Shown here one piece after another: positions 21,796 through 33,856 of a DNA stretch of 64,000 bases. Position 1 is the stretch's first letter, and every line of letters starts with the position of its first letter. The stretch spans positions 10,478,001 to 10,542,000 of the forward strand of contig JBANAY010000004.1 in assembly GCA_037952775.1 (NCBI GenBank), written 5' to 3'. Both the position numbers and the translations under genes were made by a program. A model generated the notes under the pieces. That model ran no database searches and was not told the DNA's origin. It worked only from the letters and a program-made list of their open reading frames with translations. The DNA is from Clonostachys chloroleuca. Its lineage: Eukaryota > Ascomycota > Sordariomycetes > Hypocreales > Bionectriaceae.

Positions 21796-23259
21796 TCAAA
21801 ACTTGTAGACGAAGATGGCGATGTAACCGATGAGACTGTCAGCCGAGATCGGCACATGTTCGTCAAGGAGAAAACCAGTGCTGGGGTTCCATGGCACTTC
21901 CTGGTTGTCAATCTTCACATGGCACCCCTCCTTCCCGGCCATGGGGATAAGGACGAGGAAGTGCTTTCTAGGGGACAGGATGGTGAGGCCAGGCACCTGA
22001 CCACCGACCTGCACAACTGCCTTGAACGCAGAGTTCTTCACCGCCAGGTTGGCGTTGCTCTGAGCAGGTCAGTGAGTACTGGGGCTAGCCGGGGCGAGCC
22101 GGGGCGGGGGAAGACATACCAGTTCTCTAAACACCAACTTCACGATCAGACAATGCAGCTCCCAGATTAGTTTCTCCTCGTCTGTTGTTTTGCGGGGAAG
22201 GCAGTCCTCCGGGGTGCCGGGAGGCGGGTCGCCCGCCTTGGCTACAGTAAATCTATGTGTTGCGTCGTGGATGGCGTCGGTCACTGTGAATGATCCGAAC
22301 CGTGACTCACCCAAGTCGCAGATGGCATTGGCATATTCCTTGAGATAGTCCGCATAAGTGGCATCTGACTGGACAATGCCACCGGCCTGCTGGAGGAGAA
22401 CAGGCTGCGATGTCAGGGGGCCCATGCACTCCATGATGGCATTCACGCGCTGTTCCCACTGACTGAACGCCTTCTTGTCAAGCTCCGTGTCGAAGGCGCG
22501 CTCAATTTCATGAAACCTACTTCGCTGTTAGTCTACTTCTGGACTTTATGCCTGGTTTTGTCACTCGCAAGCGACTACATAATACGTACTCGACGGCGGG
22601 ATACTTATACTTGAGTAGGAAGAGGGGGTTTAGAGGATATTCACTCTTTACCTCTGGGCCGCGAGGCGCCACGCTCTGTAACAGGCCCAAAGCGCACACG
22701 GCGCCCATACAGTCCCGCGGAGGGGTATTCAGACGTGTCGCTAAGCCAAGTACAATGTGTGAGCATGACCAAGGCCGTGCTGCCAGTGCGACTTACCTTT
22801 AAGGAGAAGTTGAATGGAGTGAGTCGAGCGACCGTTCTGCGACGCGACGTTCTCAGTCCTCCATAGCCCTAGAACAATATGCCGCCACGTGTCGTAGCTC
22901 TCAGTGTCGCAGTCCATATCGAGATCAGCAAGGAATTGGTTTAGAGTCTCGTCAGCTTGTGCAGTATCGTGGGTGAAGAAGAGCTCAAGGTGTGACGCGG
23001 CGATGCCTGTAAGAGCAAGATAGGCATTCTCAGTCCAGGTCAGCCCTGCAGCTGGCTGTCCAGGATGCCACTGGCAGACCACGCGGAGTGTTTGGTGGAT
23101 CAACTCAATGGGGGTCTTTGGGGGAACACCTGCGACTGCTCCATTGTTGGTGCCAGGTGGTTGCTGGCCACACCTACTGGGGAGGCGAGACTTGACTCTC
23201 TCACGTCCCGGGGCAGGCCGGATGGGGAGAAAAGACTGGGAGGACACAGGTAGGTCCAT
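21796..23259 (-). CDS. uncharacterised four-exon fungal protein
   Basis: Exons 23259-22797, 22740-22590, 22516-22120 and 22059-21796 join in frame (phases 1, 2 and 0) to give 424 residues from the ATG at 23259 (MDLPVSSQSFLPIRP). Donors are GTAAGT, GTACGT and GTATGT; each acceptor is AG. Features are IELIHQTLRVVCQWHPGQPA, TENAYLALTGIAASHLELFF, DTWRHIVLGLWRTENVASQN, a central Asp/Glu-rich helix-like block (FHEIERAFDTELDKKAFSQW) and a C-terminal beta-rich part (HFLVLIPMAGKEGCHVKIDN). I recognise no named domain, signal peptide or membrane segment. The neat phasing and even conservation-like texture across four exons make it a real gene. An exon-2 variant that ends early at GTAAAG (near 22636) is possible. 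Function unknown. Confidence 0.65.
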
Positions 23260-23447
23260 GATGCAGATGGAAACGAAGTTGAAGTGTGGAAAGCGAGATG
23301 GTGTTGTGTGTAACAAGGTGGACGAGGACTGATAAGGAGTGTGAAGTGGAAGATGGTGGTGCCACATCCAAGCCGAGTTGGATGGAGGGGAACGGGCGAT
23401 TGAAAAAGGATGCAAAGGCTACCATGCGAAGCGGACCTCACGCACGC

Positions 23448-23476
23448 CTGGACTGGACTGGACTGGACTGGACTGG
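23448..23476. repeat. (ctgga)n microsatellite
   Basis: Nearly six perfect copies of ctgga in tandem, in the promoter-side region of the four-exon gene. Probably length-variable between isolates. Confidence 0.85.
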
Positions 23477-23850
23477 GCGAGCAGACTGCGACATGGCAGG
23501 CTTGCTTTTGCTCGGTGTGTTGTGGCTGCGAGCAATGTCGCATCATCCGTGGGCGGCCAAGCACGACATGACAGCACATTGCTGCCCGAGACAGTGCAAC
23601 ATTGAGTCGGCTGGCCATGGCGCCCGGTTACGTGCAACACTCGGTCACATCACATACGATGCGGGGCTTGCACAGATGTAGGAGCCGGTGTGCATAAAAC
23701 AGGGCGGCAGTTATTGAAGCTAATTCTAGCTCTCGCCTCACACACCCGCACTCGGGAGATTGTCGTGAGGGATCTGAGCTAGCTGGATCTGGTCAGCAGT
23801 GCAGCGAGTGCAAAGGGTCGATGCAGGCGATCCGCGGCTGATGAGATTGC

Positions 23851-23880
23851 TGCTTTGCTTTGCTTTGCTTTGCTTTGCTT
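23851..23880. repeat. (tgctt)6 microsatellite
   Basis: Six perfect tandem copies of tgctt (equivalently gcttt) within the divergent intergenic region. Confidence 0.9.
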
Positions 23881-25248
23881 CCGATGAAGCGTCGGCTGGG
23901 TTCCAGAGCGGGCGGTCAGACGGCCCAGACTCCAAACCACGCCACCGCGCACATCTGCCTGTTCGCACTGTGCTTGTCTGGATTTCCCTGCATTGCAACG
24001 GCAGATGCACTCGCTTGGGAGGGGCTGGCTCGTTGGTCGAGGGCGCCGGGAGTTTTGGACTGGCTAGACGTGGGGGAGCGGGCAGACGGGCGGGAGAGGT
24101 CGGTCGATAGCGGGCAGCGACAAGAAGAGAGCACTTTGCGAAGGCGAAGCGTCATGGATCATTAGCTCTCGTTGCACAGCAGCTCTAGTCTGGCCAATCA
24201 AGGCGGGCGGGAAGGACATTATCTGTGAAATTATCAGGGCCTCCGATCGAGCGATCTTACCGAAAATCTCCGTCGCCTTGGGGCAGAAGGATGAGACTAA
24301 TGTGCGAGCTCGGGAGGAGGCAAAACAAGGGACATCCTTGATGGTGTACCTTGTGGTACAAGGCCCTTGTCGAGGATGGCTTCCGGGGGTGAGCGTAGGA
24401 TACATCCGTCGACCTGCTCAGCGTATTGATGCATGTCTCGAGCGTGCAGCAAGCCACCTCCTCCTTCAGCTCAGCCAGCAGCAGGTAGTCGTAAGCACTT
24501 GGGCTCAGGATGCCGCTGTCGGGTGCCCTCGCAGGCTGGTCGGAGGGCCGGGGAAGAATGCGACTGGATTGTTTCTTTTTCCTCGTTCAAACCTACTGCG
24601 GCATGATACAACGCCTGCATGCGGCTGTCGTTTCGCACATATCGGCTTACTCTGCCAGGAAATCGGTGCAGCCCTTTCGATTGCTGCCTCTGTTGTTTTC
24701 CCCGCTGCACCTGCCGGCTTCCCACTTGGGCATATACCTCCCATCATTCTTGCCTCTCTCCAGCATGTGTGAGGGGTTCGGTCATCGCTGCTTTGCTCCG
24801 AAGCCGCCATGATCTTTTCTTTTTCTCTTTGGTCTTTTCCCGTTGACCAGTCCACCTTCTTGCCCAGTACCTCAAACGCAGACGTCTCGTTCAACAGACA
24901 CTTGCAATTTGCTCCCGCTCAAGCTCAGCATCGGTCGCATCTTGAGCTTGCACCTTGCTCACTCTCCCAACTCTAGCGCTACCAGCTGTCTAAGCTACCT
25001 AGGTACCTACGTATTGAATGTTCAGTGGGAGCTTCTTTTTTGCTTGGCTCCTAAACCCTACCTTCGATTGCGATTCAGGCTAATAGCTGCATCTTCTCCA
25101 AGCTCAGTCGCATCCGCCACCGATTCAGCTTGTCTGATACACCCTCACCAAGCTCAAAGTTGTCTTACCTTTCCGACATCTGCTTTTTATCCCTCCTCAA
25201 TATCTAGCCCTTCTTGCCATTCTCTATATCCCCATCGATCCAGTGCGT

Positions 25249-27258
25249 ATGTCCGGGTACACCAGTGCGCCCAATGGCTTGCTCAGCCAGGTATGGTTGG
25301 ACTCTACTTCATTTTCACACACAGGCCTTGATAGATAACATCTTGCAGGACCAAGCTCTTCCAGTTCCATACGTACGGGTGCCGCCGCCGAATGTCCATG
25401 AGGAACATCTGCAGCAACTGGTCTCTCTCCCCCAGCCTCAGCGCGTACGCTACTCTCCCCCGCGCTACCTCTGTATATACTGTCCTCAATTGTTCATCAA
25501 GCGAAACCACCGATTGACACACATCCTGGGACGACATCCAGACACACAGTATAATGAAAAGGCTGCCTTCCACAAGAGCATATGCTCTGAATGTGACCGC
25601 AAAGCCCAAAAGTACGTCACCGTCAAGAAGGAAACCACTAGGGAGGAGTGGATGAAGGTGTTGTGGCTGTTCGAAGACGAATCTCTTAAAACGATTATAG
25701 CCACTCTCATTGGACGCACTTGCGCCAGTGTCATGAAGAAGTATAGGAAGCTCAAAGGGGGACGAGCATTGGCAGGCGGGTGTAAGTTTTGCAGACAGTC
25801 GCGCATAAAGGTACGTTGGTTGCAAAGATTGAAATATTGAACGTAGACGCACTAAAACGTCGAACATCCTAGTGCAACAAAGTCTTTCCTGTCTGTTCCA
25901 ACTGCAAGGTTTACAATAGGCCATGTAGCTTCTCCTCATTGCCATTTGCGCCAGACGGTGTTTTCCTTCGAGCTTCGTTCCTGCCATCACCAGCCCGACC
26001 CCTTTTCAGATGTTCCTATTATCATGAAAAACTAGTACCCCTGCTTCAGACTCAACAGCGTTTTGCTACTGCGGTCGAGGAAGGTCGTACTATGGACGAA
26101 GAATGGGTTCGAACCATGGCCCAGACTCAACAAGGCCTCCTTCTAGCACTGCAGAGAGAACGCTGGGTTCTCCCTTCGATGGGCCCTCTTATGCAAGCCC
26201 TGCAGCGATTGGTACATGTCAACACAGTCGGGCGAGATGCTGGTAGCCCCATTCGCAGCCTTGTACTAGCCCAGAACTACTTCAAGGAGGCACTCAGCGA
26301 GGACTACCAGCACCTTCCGGCTCTTAGACTGCCTGGGCCCCACGAAAGCCCAACGACATCAACCTCCAGCTCGACCAATACTTCCTCAATGTCGAATCAA
26401 TGGATTCTACCAGGTCCCGACGCTGTCGCTCAAGGTGGAACACAGATAGTAGATGCCCAAGGTCTAACCACCATGGCCTACCTCGAAGCCAGCACCGACA
26501 CGACAAATACCAGTATTTCTCGAAGACACTTCTTGTACAGTTGTGCAGACCAGTTTTTCAAAGATTCTCAATACTTTTGCCCCTGGAGGCCTAAGTGTTG
26601 TCACCCGCCAACCGGCGAATCATCGATATACAAGTACGTGCCCATCCCCATTTTCTCATATCAGGTTCCTAATGTCTTTCAGGTTATACCTTGACAACCA
26701 TTTCTTAACCTTCCATTGCCGGGAATGCGACACGCGGTTCGGCTCGAGTAAGGAACTCAAGAGCCACTTAATACTTGATCACCAACACAGCCTCATGGGC
26801 TCGGAGGCTCTCCACGAAACGATCTGCAAGGAGTGCAATCCCCACCTCGACTTCCCCGGGCAGGAAGAAAATACGAGCGCCGTCAACACTGAATTGGTAA
26901 GGCTCGTCACGATTGGATTGAGGACGAGGAGGGATCTTGCGATTGAGTGTGGTCATTCGTGCACCACAATACGCAGCCTTGAGTGGAAGGTCACGACACC
27001 CGTTAGCGAGCCCAAGGGCTCAAACAAAAATAAGAAAGGCTGCTTAACCTGCAGGGAGCGCAAGGTCAAGGTATGTAAGAGGGTTCCGATCGCTAGAAGG
27101 GCCGTGCTAACCGATCCATCCAACTTGAATAGTGTAGTGAGACTCACCCTGTCTGTAAAGCATGTGCCAAGGGCTTCCCCCGCCTGATCTGCCGCTGGGG
27201 TCCTCCGCAAGAAGAGACTCGAGATACAATCATGGTTGATGTAGGGTTCCGGAGATAA
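25249..27258 (+). CDS. transcription-factor-like protein with two C2H2 + Zn2Cys6 modules
   Basis: Exons 25249-25290, 25325-25810, 25873-26633, 26683-27070 and 27133-27258 give 600 residues, all phases consistent. The first exon depends on a very short 34-nt intron; a start at the ATG at 25274 reading straight through is the alternative. Module 1: C2H2 finger CIYCPQLFIKRNHRLTHILG (residues ~64-85), a CSEC pair, a Myb/SANT-like helix region (TLIGRTCASVMKKYRKLK), then a Zn2Cys6 cluster at 167-194, CKFCRQSRIK joined across an intron to CNKVFPVCSNCKVYNRPC. Module 2: C2H2 CRECDTRFGSSKELKSHLIL (442-463, same C-x2-C-x12-H-x4-H spacing), a CKEC pair, a related helix region, and a second Zn2Cys6 at 550-579, CLTCRERKVK joined to CSETHPVCKACAKGFPRLIC. 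Both zinc clusters are split by a phase-0 intron just before the third Cys. The acidic/Ser-Thr-rich middle may be regulatory. Nuclear DNA binding is the expected role; targets are unknown. Confidence 0.75.
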
Positions 27259-27661
27259 AACAAAGAACAGCTAACTAGCAATTCCTAGTCTATATGCAAC
27301 TCTCCTGTGTCCGTACTGTATCGTGACTCCTCACTATTATTTACACCATCTCCAATCCAAGCAGCAGTGACCTCGGCACAACAACTGACTAGGGAGTGGA
27401 AAGTAAACATAAACGTAGTGCCCAAGCGGGCTGCATGGCGTCTCTCCGAGAGACACCACATTGTCTTGTCGCCATGTCTAGTCGCACTTCGAGCAAATCT
27501 CATCACAGAACGCACCCCATGTTTGAGCTCCATGGCCAAGCAGAATTACATTTAAGTGAGCGGCACCTCCTTCGGGGCCTTCCACGCCGCCCCATCGAAC
27601 TGCATCTCCATTAGACGCCCGCCTCTCTGGAAAAAGCATCGTGTCAGGTCAGATGCAGATG
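27259..27661. other. intergenic between convergent genes
   Basis: A short region between two convergent gene ends. Nothing but presumed 3' untranslated sequence and terminators is expected, and I see no motif beyond that. Confidence 0.4.
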
Positions 27662-29143
27662 CTAGCTAGCAGATGCTAGCCTCATCTGTTCCTCGGCATT
27701 CGTCCACATCGGCGGCGTCACGCATGCTATCTTGGACCACCCGTCAATGTCTTGAAACGCATCTGGCGTCGAAGTCTCCCATCTGTTTCCTGCTCCGTTT
27801 CTCCGCACTTGCTGAATCTTTTGCGCGTCATCTCTATAGAGAACCAAGGTATCCACCGTATCGGCCGTCTTGTTGCTGTCCGATGCTATTGAGAATACCG
27901 AGAATTGGCCGGTATGAGGAAGACGGATGTCCGGGAAGGCTAGAATATGTCAGCATGCATAGTCTTTATCCCCCGAGGAACCATGTTCAATCAGGCTCAA
28001 GACTTACTTGAATTCCACACAACATCGGTGCCATTTGCATCCTTATCGCCTTCGGGGATCTTGGTCCTCAGTGGATTCTCAAAGGCTATCAATTTCCCGG
28101 CCTCGTCTTGGTAGAACAGACCGACGCGCCCATGAGTAACCATTTTCGTGTAGTTCCTCGTCGTCGGCACCAGCCCGAGCTGAGATCCGCGTGTCGGCCG
28201 GATCGACAAGTCGCTCGAGTCGAACTTGCCAGTCCAGATGACTATCTGCAGAGACACCTCGCGCGATTGGTAGACGAGGGAGGCCAGTAGGCGGACAGGT
28301 CGCTCTCCGGCAGCGCTGTGAAGCCCTTTCCACCTACGCCGCCGCGGCCCCAGCCTCTGGCCCAATTGTGGTTTTCGCCGTTTATTCGATGGGTCTCGTT
28401 GAGATAGAACACTTCCAACTGGTACTGAAGGGGCATGAGCGCTGTCAGTGTTTGTAATCTACGCATCTATCTCCGAAGCTCGCAGCATCTTCCACTTACA
28501 GTCACGTCGCCAGCATATTGACGAAGCCGGCTGATGGCGATAGGTGTGCCGTTTACCACTGGGTATTGAGGCTCGAGGCTCATCGCCTTTTCCCACCTGG
28601 AGTCATCCGGGGCGCCTGATCCTGTGGACGTGGAGTATGCCAGCGATCCATTCCTCGGAGCATTGTAGACGGCGTACCTCAAAAACCCGCCGTCAGAAGT
28701 CGTACACGCAACAGCTGAGAGACTGGAATCGAGGGCAAGGGATGACGGCTCTTTTGGCAGCGTCGAAGTGGTAGGGCTGTTGTTATTGTCCGAAGGGTCT
28801 GGCTCCTGTGATGGCTTTTTCCTAGATCCGAGGTAACCGCCGAGAGTTGCAGCAAGAATAACAACTATGACGGCGATGGCACCAATGATATAATACTTTC
28901 GAGGCCACCTTTTCTTCTCTTTTGTCGTGGGCAGATGATCCGTGGGTGGATAGTCCGGCACTGGGGCAACTCTTTCTTGGGGCTGTATAACGTTTCATCT
29001 TGTTTCAAGACCTCATAGCTGGATATTATCTTTTCCTCGCCAGGGACGACCTTAGGCGACGTTTCAACAGGGTCGGGAGCTACCTGTAATCCCGAATAGT
29101 CTGGTTGGTTGGGGACATTGGTGTATCTGATTGGGTTTGACAT
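27662..29143 (-). pseudogene. fucose-specific-lectin-like membrane protein, two frameshifts
   Basis: Exons 29143-28500, 28424-28008 and 27939-27662 contain every part of a known fungal architecture. A cytosolic N terminus (MSNPIRYTNVPNQPDYSGLQ) is followed by a basic stretch, one membrane helix (YYIIGAIAVIVVILAATLGG), a Ser/Thr/Pro linker and a lectin-type beta-propeller region (GFLRYAVYNAPRNGSLAY, YQLEVFYLNETHRI, SLQIVIWTGKFDSSDLSIRP). Two one-base losses break it: near 28962-28968, where the frame moves from SPKKEL to APVPDYPP, and near 28281, where SAYWPP moves to SLVYQSREVS. The exons total two bases short of a whole number of codons, so two single losses account for everything (about 446 residues). 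If intact it would be a cell-surface or vacuolar sugar-binding protein. Whether the breaks are real or assembly errors is open. Confidence 0.6.
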
Positions 29144-30437
29144 GGCAGCACTTAATCCAACGTCCATCGGTCTCGTATTAGACCTCCTGAAAGGGCTGAG
29201 CCCAGAAGTCTAGAAGAGTTATAATTTGACAGGTTGGTTACTTTGCTAAAGCGAGCGCGGGTATCATCCCTCTCAAATACAGACACCAGAATTGTTACTG
29301 CAAGGGCTGTTTACGTGCCAAGGTGATAACCCCCACTTGCAGCCCTTTTTCTCAGCCTTCAGACCTTGACGCCAATGATGATAAAGTGGAATCTAGCATC
29401 CTTCTATTCTGAGGTGAAGCATCGGGTACTGGAAGCTGCCTTGTTGTGGAAAGTAGGGCCGGTGTGACTGTAGCCTAGTCTGAAATTGTGAGGAATCCCT
29501 GCTGATATTGGCTCTTATTTCTCTTCCATTGGATGATTATACATCTGAAACAGGTCAACGTGTGCGATATTCATGATTTGATTGCTTTTTGGGGTCATCT
29601 AATCCATATGATCTCAAATTTAGACCCTGTAGTCGTTCATATCATCGCTGCGACCCTTTCTCGGGCTTTGCATCCAACCTCAATGCTCAGCCGATTTCCG
29701 TCCTACGACAAATCCTACGTACAGACCATCTACAAGCCTCGTATCCTATAATTGCCACTTGAGACCCCCCAAACCGCCCCCATCAAATCTCAGAAACGTA
29801 CCATCAAGAAGTCCAACACACGGAGAGAGATCAGTGTGTCATATCGAGGTTTGAATTGGCTCAGAGGTGGTGCACGTTTCATGCTAGACAGTAAGCGACA
29901 AGCTTCTTTTCTGGCACCCAATCGGTTGTGGGCGGCAGACCAGTCCGCTAACTCAATTTGTCTAATCCCTGCGTCAAGACTCGTATCGGGTATCATCTTA
30001 CTAGATATGGCTTAGTTCCGTGTTATCTTGCACACCGCGCCTTGGCACAAGCGCCCGCTGAAATTCTTGCTTGTCAAACGCTCGTTCTCTTCCACCACTC
30101 TCGCTTATTTTTCTTGCAATGGAGTTTTCTTGAGCACGGGAACCTTGTTTTCCGAGATTACGGTTAATAATCAGGGAGTTGCGACAGAAAATGCATTCAT
30201 GGGGTCGCACGACCCCACCAAGAGCAACTCTTATCCGTATCATGCATTTAGCCTACCCTACACCATGGCTTTCCATTCAATTTGTTTGAACAGCTGGCCG
30301 CTGACAAGGGCCTCAATTCGCTCTTGCATGTCCCCATTTCCTAAGTTGAGGTCACAGGGACGATGATTGCATGTTCGCAGAATAGCAATTCAGTCATGCT
30401 TATAAAGAGCAAGTTGTGGAATATGCGAGAAGTGCTG

Positions 30438-30645
30438 TCTCTTTGACTGTGCAAACGCCAGTGGGTCTGGCCGTGAGGCGCATGACTGTCCATTTGAAGT
30501 ATATTGCAGTATATCAGCTCTCTGTTTCAGTTGCTCTTGCTCCCACTTTTCTCCGTCAAATACCTATCACTACACGCAAAGACTTGACTTGTGGCTGGTA
30601 GGCCCCTGCCATAGGTATCCACTGGCGTTTGCACAGTCAAAGAGA
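30438..30645. repeat. 27-bp perfect inverted repeat with 154-bp centre
   Basis: The left arm 30438-30464 (tctctttgactgtgcaaacg and then ccagtgg) is the exact reverse complement of the right arm 30619-30645. The 154 bp between show no coding sense. The layout would suit a miniature transposon with terminal repeats or a transcript that folds into a long hairpin. No clear target-site duplication is seen at the outer ends. Confidence 0.75.
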
Positions 30646-32634
30646 TAACAGGCCAGTTAAAATATCAGCCCAGTCGCAACGAGAATATGCATAATTCAAC
30701 CAGCGATCGGGTTTTACTTGAAAGGAAGTGTCGAGAATTCATTCATTTGTATCTCTACGCTACACGATTAAAAATCCACAGTGAAGGCATATCAATGGCG
30801 ATATCCTCTTGGCAATCAATTAGATGCTGTCTGTCTATCCTTAGAATGTGACGTTGTGAAGCGGGCGTCCTGTCAACTGTGAAGGCCCGGTGACCAGACG
30901 TGGGAAGGGCGATGGCGCCAGTGGAGTGGCCGGAAGCTCTCCGCGCCTCAAGTCTATTGGATAGGCATCACGTCGCAATAAGGCATTGCATTGTTGACTA
31001 GCCCGGTCTGGTAACAGGGGGTGCCGAGAACGGTATAGCTATCTTGAGGGCAGTGCGTGTGGTTCCTGTAATTGGCATCGACGTGGCTGAGTGTCAGGCC
31101 GACGGCGGCTAGGCAATGCAACTCGTCCGCATTCAGCTCTCATGGGAGTCTTCACGACGTACGACTATGGCCATTTAGGGGATGCACTTGGCCGCGTGAT
31201 GCTCGCATACCCCTCGCTTAGCCGAGGATGCTTATGGTGCCTTCACGCTTCATCACTATTGCGTTGCATGCACATTGAATGACCGTCGCAAACCGTACAT
31301 ATGATGCACCGTTGAGACTTCCAGCGCTAACCAGGCGCCTACGCATTAAGTTAGAGGCCTCGACGGGTGCTAGGACCGCCTAGACTACAGGTGAGGTGGT
31401 CCCTACGGCAGGACTCAGGGGACCACTACCTTTGGCGAGCACCACCAAAGCACCTTCCTCAGAGAAGGCCTAACCCCCACACACAGACTAAAACACAGAC
31501 CTCGACACCTTGCCATTTTCCATCGGGATGTTTTTGAACATTTTCTCTCCATACCTAAGGAGCTCCTTTATTTACTTGGTTTACTAGTCCTGATCCAAAG
31601 GCTGGCTATGTTATACCACCATGATGCCAATTGGCATACGCATTATGGAAACACCACTCAACGCTACTCACCAAGTCAGGTCTTAGTGCGGGATACAACA
31701 AACAATGATCAACCGAAAAAGTTAAGCAACACGTACTCAAGGAGATACTCTTCTTAATTATCCCCTGCATAATGGCTAACTTATCTCTAGTATGGGTAAT
31801 TAAACACGGCTACACCTTCAAATCCTCCTATGACTACAATCTCATTACCAAAAGTCGTTGGTAGGTCGGAACCAAAACTTGAGAACGACGATCGGTTAAG
31901 AGAATTCGCAGTTAGAAGGTATAGAATCTCAGTACGAGTCGTCTCGATTTTCCGACAGGTAAACGGAGCCATCGAATGGCAGGCTTCGGATGGGAGTCAG
32001 GGGCTGCTCTGCAAACTCTCCTGGAAGAACGCCGCGATACCAAAGACAAGAGGAGGCTTGGGCAATTGTTTTACGGCCACCGCGAACTGACAAACGATGA
32101 AAAATAGCTAGCGCCAATGTCGATGTTCGATCCTACGCCGACGTTAGACCCGGTTCCATAGTCAGACTCAGTCCCAGCATCAGAGGAGATCAGTATGCTT
32201 CCTTTGACGTTACAAGGCCCTATACTCCTAGAAGACGACATTTGATTGGTATCTAAATAATTCTTCTCAAAGGATTGAGACTGCAAAGCTAGTGCCTGGA
32301 GGACGGACGCAGTCGATGCCGCAAGAACAGAAAGAATAAGAACTGAAAGTATCGTCTGCCGCTGTGGGAGCCTCAATCACATACCGCTCTCCAATGGTGA
32401 ATAGCAAGAAAGAGGAGTCTCTGCTAATACAGCACTAGAGCCATGTGGTACGATAAGTCACACCTCATTCACATAGAACATCGAGAACAAGCCTAACGCA
32501 AGTCGAGCGGTCCGTGAACGATCTCGGCGCCTTTGTTTGCCTACCACTTGTGTCATCACAAGAGATTCAGCGGATTCTCAAAGAACAAGGACCATCGGAA
32601 ACTTTGATATGAAGCTTCAATAGCGCACATTGAT

Positions 32635-33064
32635 CTAGTGTCTGTTGAAAATTCCATTATGCGACGTCAATGCTGCAGCACCGGTCTCTCCCTGGCGAGG
32701 CAAACACATATAACTCGGTATATTCTTAAATCTCTTCACCCCTTCCCAGTAGTAATAGAAGTTCCAGTAGCCTCTCCTCATCAGCCTGAATTTGGTATGT
32801 TCGTTGATTGTCAGCGGCTTCGAAGGCGGACTTGGTATGTCGCCCAGCACGAGAGATCCTGTAGTTGCGCCCATAGACCCTCCAGTTGAATTGAAATCGC
32901 TTCCGGGCTTCTTCTCGTATTTTACGGCCATCAGAAATCCTCTGGCGGAGCTGTTGGATGATATCGTCGGGGTTGAGTCGCCGCATCGTGTTAGTCGGGA
33001 TAGAGCGAAGAGTGCTTCCTCCTATGTTAACTGGATTATCGCATAATGACGTGTCTACATACAA
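32635..33064 (-). CDS. hypothetical fragment, unrecognised
   Basis: Two overlapping minus-strand frames have protein-like texture: PDDIIQQLRQRISDGRKIRE with NWRVYGRNYRISRAGRH in one, and LMRRGYWNFYYYWEGVKRFK in the other. They could be one gene with a frame change or intron near 32.85-32.93 kb, but I cannot place splice sites convincingly. No family is recognised. Low confidence. Confidence 0.2.
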
Positions 33065-33856
33065 ATTTAAGACTCAAAGAAGAAATTAATCCAATAAAAC
33101 GCCTAGGTCAAATTATCTTTTAGGTACGCGAGAGGATGAACAGGGTACTGATGGTTTGGTGGTCGTGTCTTTATAAGCGCTGATGCTTCGATGTTACAGA
33201 AGCAGTCACATGCCGATCCTCGCTATAATAAGAGCACAGCTCGCCTAATTGTTTAAGTTTCACAAAGATGGTTTTCCGTAAGAGGTCTACATCATCCGAC
33301 ATTCTATCCTAATGGAAACAAATGGGTATAAACCTGCTGCACAAGTGCTTGTCTTTATGCGCACTATTTACAATCTTGTCCCGCAATATTGAATCACCAA
33401 TGTACCTACCTGTCTTACAGCTACCTTGAATCAATAGTCGAATAGGTATCGGGCATCAATGTCCATCCAATAGGCGGATCAGTTCCACGTGATCTCTAGG
33501 ACCTGCTGTGGTTCCATCCATGATAGTACCCCGGACCAAGCAACGAACCATAAAGCCACAGGTTTTTTTCTCCTCTCACTACCATCCTGCTCCCAACATT
33601 ACCTCGCCATAGTACAGTGGAGAGAAAATATTATCTTCTCTTCCACACGACGGGATACCAAAAGAGACGGGAATCATGCGGGTAGGAAAGGTTGGAAAGA
33701 TCTGATGGTCGCTCGTCTTATCGATAAGCAGAACTTCGGTCAGCCACTCACGGGGCAGTGTTTCAGCTCCCCCAATTGCTGATGGGTGCCCAAAGCTGCT
33801 TCCCCCTCATCCTTCATTCACACTCAATTAATTTTCAGTCCGCACAATGTTACAGA

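Larger units (their letters stand above)
23260..25248. other. divergent intergenic region with pentanucleotide repeats
   Basis: This is the roughly 2-kb shared upstream region of the four-exon gene (minus) and the regulator gene (plus). It holds two pentanucleotide runs. From about 24.84 kb it becomes C/T-rich on the plus strand, typical of a fungal promoter and 5' leader. Overlapping frames at 24.2-24.9 kb on both strands show no motifs I recognise; a small gene there is not excluded. Confidence 0.4.
29144..33856. other. 4.7-kb gene-poor stretch
   Basis: No recognised gene. It contains the inverted repeat at 30.4-30.6 kb, a GC-rich patch at about 31.33-31.50 kb that looks like old repeat DNA, and short minus-strand frames at 32.07-32.38 (hydrophobic start, no ATG) and 32.64-33.06 kb. 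None could be spliced into a convincing gene. Confidence 0.4.

Noticed and set aside
21562..22170. 202-codon plus-strand frame
   Set aside because: It lies antisense to exons 3-4 of the four-exon gene, which have the better protein texture and matching splice phases.
24278..24894. overlapping 100-160-codon frames on both strands
   Set aside because: Neither strand shows motifs or splice logic; the area looks like promoter DNA.
25304..25990. 228-codon minus-strand frame
   Set aside because: Antisense to the first zinc module of the regulator; the plus strand carries exact C2H2 and Zn2Cys6 motifs.
31330..31500. GC-rich patch resembling an old repeat
   Set aside because: No coding piece, terminal repeat or second copy in the window supports an element call.
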